NCBI RefSeq assembly: GCF_010015445.1
Contig: NC_053114.1
Coordinates: 24,914,079-24,978,078 of the forward strand
Length of the DNA stretch: 64,000 bases
Reading direction: 5' to 3'
Origin: Perca fluviatilis
Lineage: Eukaryota > Chordata > Actinopteri > Perciformes > Percidae
The notes beneath the pieces are model-generated. The model made no database searches, was not told the origin of the DNA, and saw only the letters and a list, made by a program, of their open reading frames with translations. The translations under genes and the position numbers were made by a program. Positions 59,141 through 64,000 of this stretch are shown here, in pieces; position 1 is the first letter of the stretch; every line of letters starts with the position of its first letter.

Positions 59141-60425
59141 AGTATTTTTTTTTTTGTAGTAGTTTATTTTGAACATGTAAATAAAATAAAAAAATATATA
59201 TATACAGACATGCATACATATATAAAATAAAAAAAATGACAGCTTAATAAGGTCATGTGTCAGCATAATCTTCCAAAATTATTGTAAGTAATTCAAATTA
59301 GAAATTCCCATGTTCAAAAAGGAATAGGAAGACGTTCATAACAAACTTTTCAGGTCCTACCCCCTTTCTCTATTTTTAACCTTTAGTTAAATACAAAACA
59401 ATTTGATGCTTCCACAATTAAAGCTATAGGATGTAATGACAACAACACGGCGCATCCACATGAAGCAAGCCTTCAGTGATCGCGCACCACCCAATCCCCC
59501 TTCTCCACGCAGTATTTAGGTTGAGTAAATGAAATAACAATAATTCCTACTTCTAATATGTTACAAAACCCATTACTAGCCCATTCAAGAGCAGGATAAG
59601 GCGACATCCGTGTCTGACCTCAGTCCCTTTTCTTTTTTCAGTGCTCTCCAATTAGGAAAAGCCACACCAATGGTTATCCATGTTTGTCTTCGCCGTGGGT
59701 CACTTTCCTTCTGCTGAATGTGTAGGTCTTTTTTAGCAGTGCAATCACAGACTGAAACATTTCGTGGGCGGCTTCAGCAGGTCTTCAGCCATACCTTCAC
59801 CTGTTGCAGGCGGTCCTCTTCGTCTCCAAAGCTGAACGCTGCTTTTGTCCTTTCTCAGCAGTGACGGCCAAACGCGTCACTCAAACTACTGCGCAAAAGT
59901 CGCCGGACTACACTATTTTGTAAACATAGCCGTACTGAGAGATTTTTGTGTAGCTGATGGGCTTAATTAGCTTTGTATCAACTCATTTGGCAATGGCTTG
60001 AATCTAACGGATGTTCATTAATATAAAATAGATGTGCACTATAGCTTTAAATGTCCCCAGGAAATTTACATTGTGTTGTGGATCAAAACTATCCACTACC
60101 TTCCTAAAATCCAAGGCTCTAACCAATAGCTTATTATGAACTCTGCTGAAAGGAAGGTTTCCTTCTCCAGATATTGAACATTGAACACTTTGATTGTTGA
60201 TTATGTTGATCGTTGATTATGTTTATGCTCAGAAACCTGTCCATTAACCAGACTTCTTTTGATCTAAATGGGTCCTACATGGGGCGATGGGGGGGGAGTA
60301 TGAGCCAAATTTCCCATCCCCAAATGAAATGTGACAGCAAGTGTTTCAGTTTTACAGTCTTCTTTAATCTCTGTAATTACTTTATTTTATTTTATTTATT
60401 TATTTTACTTATCTTCACAAAGGGC
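59141..60425 (-). mobile_element. Possible LINE 3' region split by a family-E element
   Basis: The plus strand start GTAGTTTATTTTGAACATGT, followed by an AT-rich (TATA)/(AAAATAA) stretch, looks like the complement of a fish LINE tail. Sequence on both sides of the family-E insert (59240-59417 and 60051-60425) is AT-rich with no frame. Extent is approximate. Confidence 0.3.
59422..60046 (+). mobile_element. Family-E TTAA element, full length (625 bp)
   Basis: The termini AGCTATAG and CTATAGCT are perfect inverses and abut TTAA on both sides (59418-59421, 60047-60050). The 3' 120 bp matches the fragment at 22788-22923. The interior is GC-rich with no transposase. Confidence 0.65.
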
Positions 60426-63400
60426 TCCAGCACTCTGCATGACCTGGGTTATTACTTTGATCTTGTGATGACTTTAGTTTTGTAACTGCTGAGTGTGAGC
60501 AAATGACAGAAAACTCAGAACCTGCAGACCTCTAATGAACAGTGTCTGTTTTAAACATACCGTGTACACAGTCATATCACTCCCTGTCTGCAGAGTTACC
60601 TTGCTGTATTGAGGCAGTAATGTTCTGGGCATATCATTAAAGTAAAAATCCACCACACAGTTATTTTCCTCTACCTGAAAAATGTGACAGGCCAAGTGTC
60701 TCGCGGCCTCTTTTTTCCATACTGAACAGATAGCACAGTCCCTAATTTGCTGCCAGAGATCTGTGCCATAGTCGAGTGTTCCCCCTCCCTTACTCGCTCC
60801 TTCAGGGAGGACTTCTGAAGCTCTTACAGTAATAAGGCGACAAGTATGCCTTCATGTGTTGAACTACATCGAGCCCACTAATCCTTGTAGATTGAAGCCG
60901 CCCACTGATTTAGATTGTCATTATGTGTTTCATAAACGTTCCACTCTGAGGTTTTATATTCAAAAGATCTGGAGAGGTGGAGGTGGAATAGATGGTGTAA
61001 ATGGTCCTTTCATTACCGTTCATCCCTCTGTATGCAGAGTTTAAACAGGGCAGCGGAGATGTGCTCACTCAATGGCTCTGTTCCACCTGAGATGAAAGGC
61101 TATTTACATTCAGCGATGATGATGATGATGATGGCTGTGGGAGCCGGTGTCGTTTCCAGGCGACTGGGTTTCCCCGCTCACTGTCATTTGACAGGCTTTA
61201 AGGAGCACACTGTTAGAGCTCTGCAGACATTGTGACCATCACGCCTAATTGGCCAGAGGGGCTGTGCCTTAAGTGAAACAGAAGTATAACAACTGAAGAA
61301 AATGAACCTCTTCCACAGCATTACCAGATGGAAGTGACAGCAGAGACAAATCACAGGTCACCACTTTATAAGTGTGAAGCCATATAATTGTCTAATTTGA
61401 GATACACTGAGCCTGATCTTTGAATGTGTAAACTATAGAAAACTAGACCATAAGAATGACTGTAAAGCCGGAAGGAACGTTTTTTTTCTTCTTTTCTTGT
61501 CCTGCTCATTCTTATTTCATGCGGCATTGATAAGTTGATCGCTGATAAGTGTTATTCATTTCAGTGAGTAAGCCAATTAAAAATGGAGTTTTATCTAATT
61601 TGATAGTTAGACATAATTTGCAAGAGTTTAGACTGAGAAGTATCAGTTAATAGTGTGGTTTAATTTAATTTTCCACTTTTTTTCTGAAGTATTGGATTAA
61701 CGGGATTGAAACTTTGTCTTCCAATTGCACAACTCAATTGGGCAATTTAATTAGCCGCTTTTGCTGCTCAGACGTGTGCATAAAGCAAAATCCCATACCC
61801 CAGAAAATAAATGAATAATTAAAATAAATGTATGCTTAAAGTCAATTAAAGCAGTAACTGCTTTAGTGGCTTCATTAGTACCACTTGTCCTGAAAGTGTG
61901 TGTGAGGAAATGTAAATGTGTACACTGTTACTGACTCAAGGTTTTGCAGGTGAAAAACAGCTCCACAGCGAAGTTAAAGTAAGAAAACGGAGCAACTGAA
62001 ACAGGTTCCTCTATTTTTCATGAATAAGGTCACTTATCAGTGAATGTAATGTCACCAAGTTCTCTTTATCAATTCAATAACAGTGTGAAAGTGAAAAAAA
62101 ATAGTTGGGCCATTTCTTTGTAATACACCCCTGGGCTTTTTATTACGACTTCATTTCCTGTTGTAATATTGGAACGTCTCTATAATTGTAAAAGTGTAAT
62201 AGACTCTAATATAATTTCATTTTGAACCCTGAATGGTCTATGTCATCTCTGCTCAATTTGAGTAGAATAATGATTTTTAATGGCCACACATGGCTTCCTG
62301 TGACCTTATTCAATCTCTGGGCTGATCAAGAAATATATTGATTCAATTACAGTGCTGATGACAAGCGAACGGAGGAGAGGAGGGAAAAAGGTCAGCATAT
62401 ATTTGAAAATGTAAATCTTAACAATGTCTTTTGGGTTTGCTGAAAAAAGCCATTATCAAATGCCATTTGGCTCCAGTGGCATGTACCTCTGCCTCCCACC
62501 CCTCACCCCCACAAATGGGAATAGTTAGAATATTTAGGATATCCATATTGGATTTTTCCTTTGTCAGTGTGTGAGTTATATTAGATGCGTGTGCCTCTAT
62601 TTTGCTCTTTGCTATGATTGTGTGGAATATAATGGCTCGCTTTATTTCTTTAGCATTACATGTCCACAACTGGCCTTTTGGAGACTTCCTAATGACCTTG
62701 AGGTAATGACTTTCCAATGCTTTTGTATGAACCACATAGTTCTTTTGCTGCATTAAGCTGCTCTATAAGTAAATTAGCCTGTCTGTACTCAAACATTGAA
62801 CAAAGCTCTCAAATCCATTCCTCCTCAAATTACATGCACACCACACTGTGCTCGACTAATTATTTGTTTGGTCATTAAAAACTCATTAAATTTAAATTGT
62901 TCATTTGCATACCACTGTGTGTTGCATCATAAATTATTAATTGAAGATAAATAAATGAATTCAATTAGAAACATAAGTAATGTAACATATGCACCAACAA
63001 AGATCTGGTGCTTGTCTTTCTTTTGACATTGAGGAAAACTACAGTGCAACAGCACACTTTCCAATTGTCTGAATAAAGAGCTTGCACATTGAAAGGGATC
63101 CTTGTTAAAAGGGAATGACTGTACGGAATGTGAATTCCAGAAAGCAGATTTAAAGTGGTGCTGAAGAGTGTAGATCACAGCTACACGGCCATGACGAACA
63201 TAGTGGCAAATTATTTTTACAGAAAAAAAATGGAAAATATTTTCCTCTCCTCTGTTTTACATTTCACTGATTAACTCCCCCCCTCCCCTGCTGTCACTGT
63301 TTGGCTTTGATGAATTTCAATAAATTTACTTTTTCTCTTGCTGACAAATATTTAAGCAATCCAGCCAAAGAGAGGTAATTTTCCTTAACCAACTCATTAC

Positions 63401-64000
63401 CTCACATCTGTATGTGGTTTGTGGTTGGATCATCTTGTCTCAGGGCGGGAATCATCACAAACAATTACTCTGCAACCCAGCTTTTACTTTGTGTCAGGGT
63501 TTTTTTAAGACTGGGGATGTGATTCGATGCAATTCTTGTTGTTTCCGTTACTTTATATGCCCACTATTTTCCAGTTTCAGGGATTGGTAAATGTTCACCC
63601 TTTTTCAAATCACTTCATTAATTAAATGGGATTGGGAAAGGTTCTGAGCTAATGGATTAGAGTGGGGCTGGCTGGTTCAGGCCTTTTACCAGAGGTCACA
63701 TTTCATTTGCTGCCTATGTCAAGCGACCAGCAGAAGGGCCTCAGAGGCAATCTAATCAATGTCTGCGTGCCGTAGCCCTTAAATGAATCCATTAAAGTTA
63801 TGTGGATGCATCCTGCACAGAGAAAAAAAAGTCTCCTGATACCTCTGATAGAAATTAGCCTCTCTCCAATTAGGAGAGAAGCTGGGCTCATTCTGGATGC
63901 CAGCCAAAGCAGAATTAATAGGCCATCAGAGCCTCTTGTGTGTTAAATCCCATTTGTTTGCCGATGGTTTTTGAAAGCTCCTCCTCTGTTGCTCCAGGCC
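60426..64000. other. Unique noncoding DNA, about 3.6 kb, with CNE-like stretches
   Basis: 61500-61900 (TTTAATTAGCCGCTTTTGCT at about 61746), 62820-62960 and 63590-63990 are complex, low-CpG, TAATTA-rich sequences resembling vertebrate conserved noncoding elements. A (GAT)n run lies at about 61116-61132. No gene supported. Confidence 0.35.

Overview
The window is vertebrate DNA, almost certainly from a teleost fish and probably a percomorph. It is AT-rich and CpG-poor, carries many long (CA/TG)n, (GA)n and (GATA)n microsatellites, and is dotted with DNA transposons and LINE tails of kinds typical of ray-finned fish (Tc1, hAT-like, Harbinger-like, TTAA-target foldback elements, L2-type LINE ends). 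The organism call is inferred from repeat content. No protein-coding host gene, rRNA or tRNA can be supported. Most translatable ORFs are short, and many are microsatellite read-throughs. I read the window as a gene desert or a very large intron.

Layout: 1-7.0 kb is a dense transposon zone. It has a family-A repeat split by a hAT-like insertion, a Harbinger-like element, a 0.75-kb inverted-repeat element holding an L2 tail, a dead Tc1 fragment, a 33-bp-arm hairpin, a family-C fragment, a degraded minus-strand LINE and a TTAA-flanked element. From 7 to 15 kb the DNA is mostly unique, with a second family-A copy (8.75 kb) and a small hAT-like element (13.46 kb). At 15.3-16.2 kb an old hAT-like repeat is split by a 645-bp foldback element (family B). 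At 17.4-18.1 kb lie three long CA/TG tracts, followed by a hAT-like element with a perfect 8-bp target duplication (18.8 kb). At 22.8-23.5 kb are fragments of families E and F. From 23.5 to 32 kb the DNA is mostly unique. At 32.0-33.9 kb is a nested repeat cluster, at 36.7 kb an L2-type LINE 3' end, and at 37.7 kb a CpG-rich block. From 38 to 45.7 kb the DNA is mostly unique, with one GC-rich open frame of unknown meaning (44.6-44.99 kb). At 45.76-47.16 kb is an internally deleted Tc1 transposon with recognisable transposase, followed by a LINE tail and a palindromic Tc1 MITE (47.86-48.39 kb). At 51.27-52.66 kb a family-B and a family-C element are fused into one TTAA-flanked unit. A hAT-like element lies at 58.45 kb and a family-E element inside a probable LINE tail at 59.42-60.05 kb. 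The remainder is unique DNA, with several stretches rich in TAATTA-type motifs that look like candidate conserved noncoding elements, but this cannot be shown from one genome.

The genes do not form a pathway. The only protein-level signals are transposon remnants: a dead Tc1 transposase, a second Tc1 catalytic-region fragment and two LINE C-terminal pieces. The more interesting structure is in the transposons: repeated insertion at TTAA, foldback elements present in opposite orientations, a B-C chimera, and legible insertion order from nested target duplications. I could not run alignments, so family names are by recognition and boundaries are by eye.
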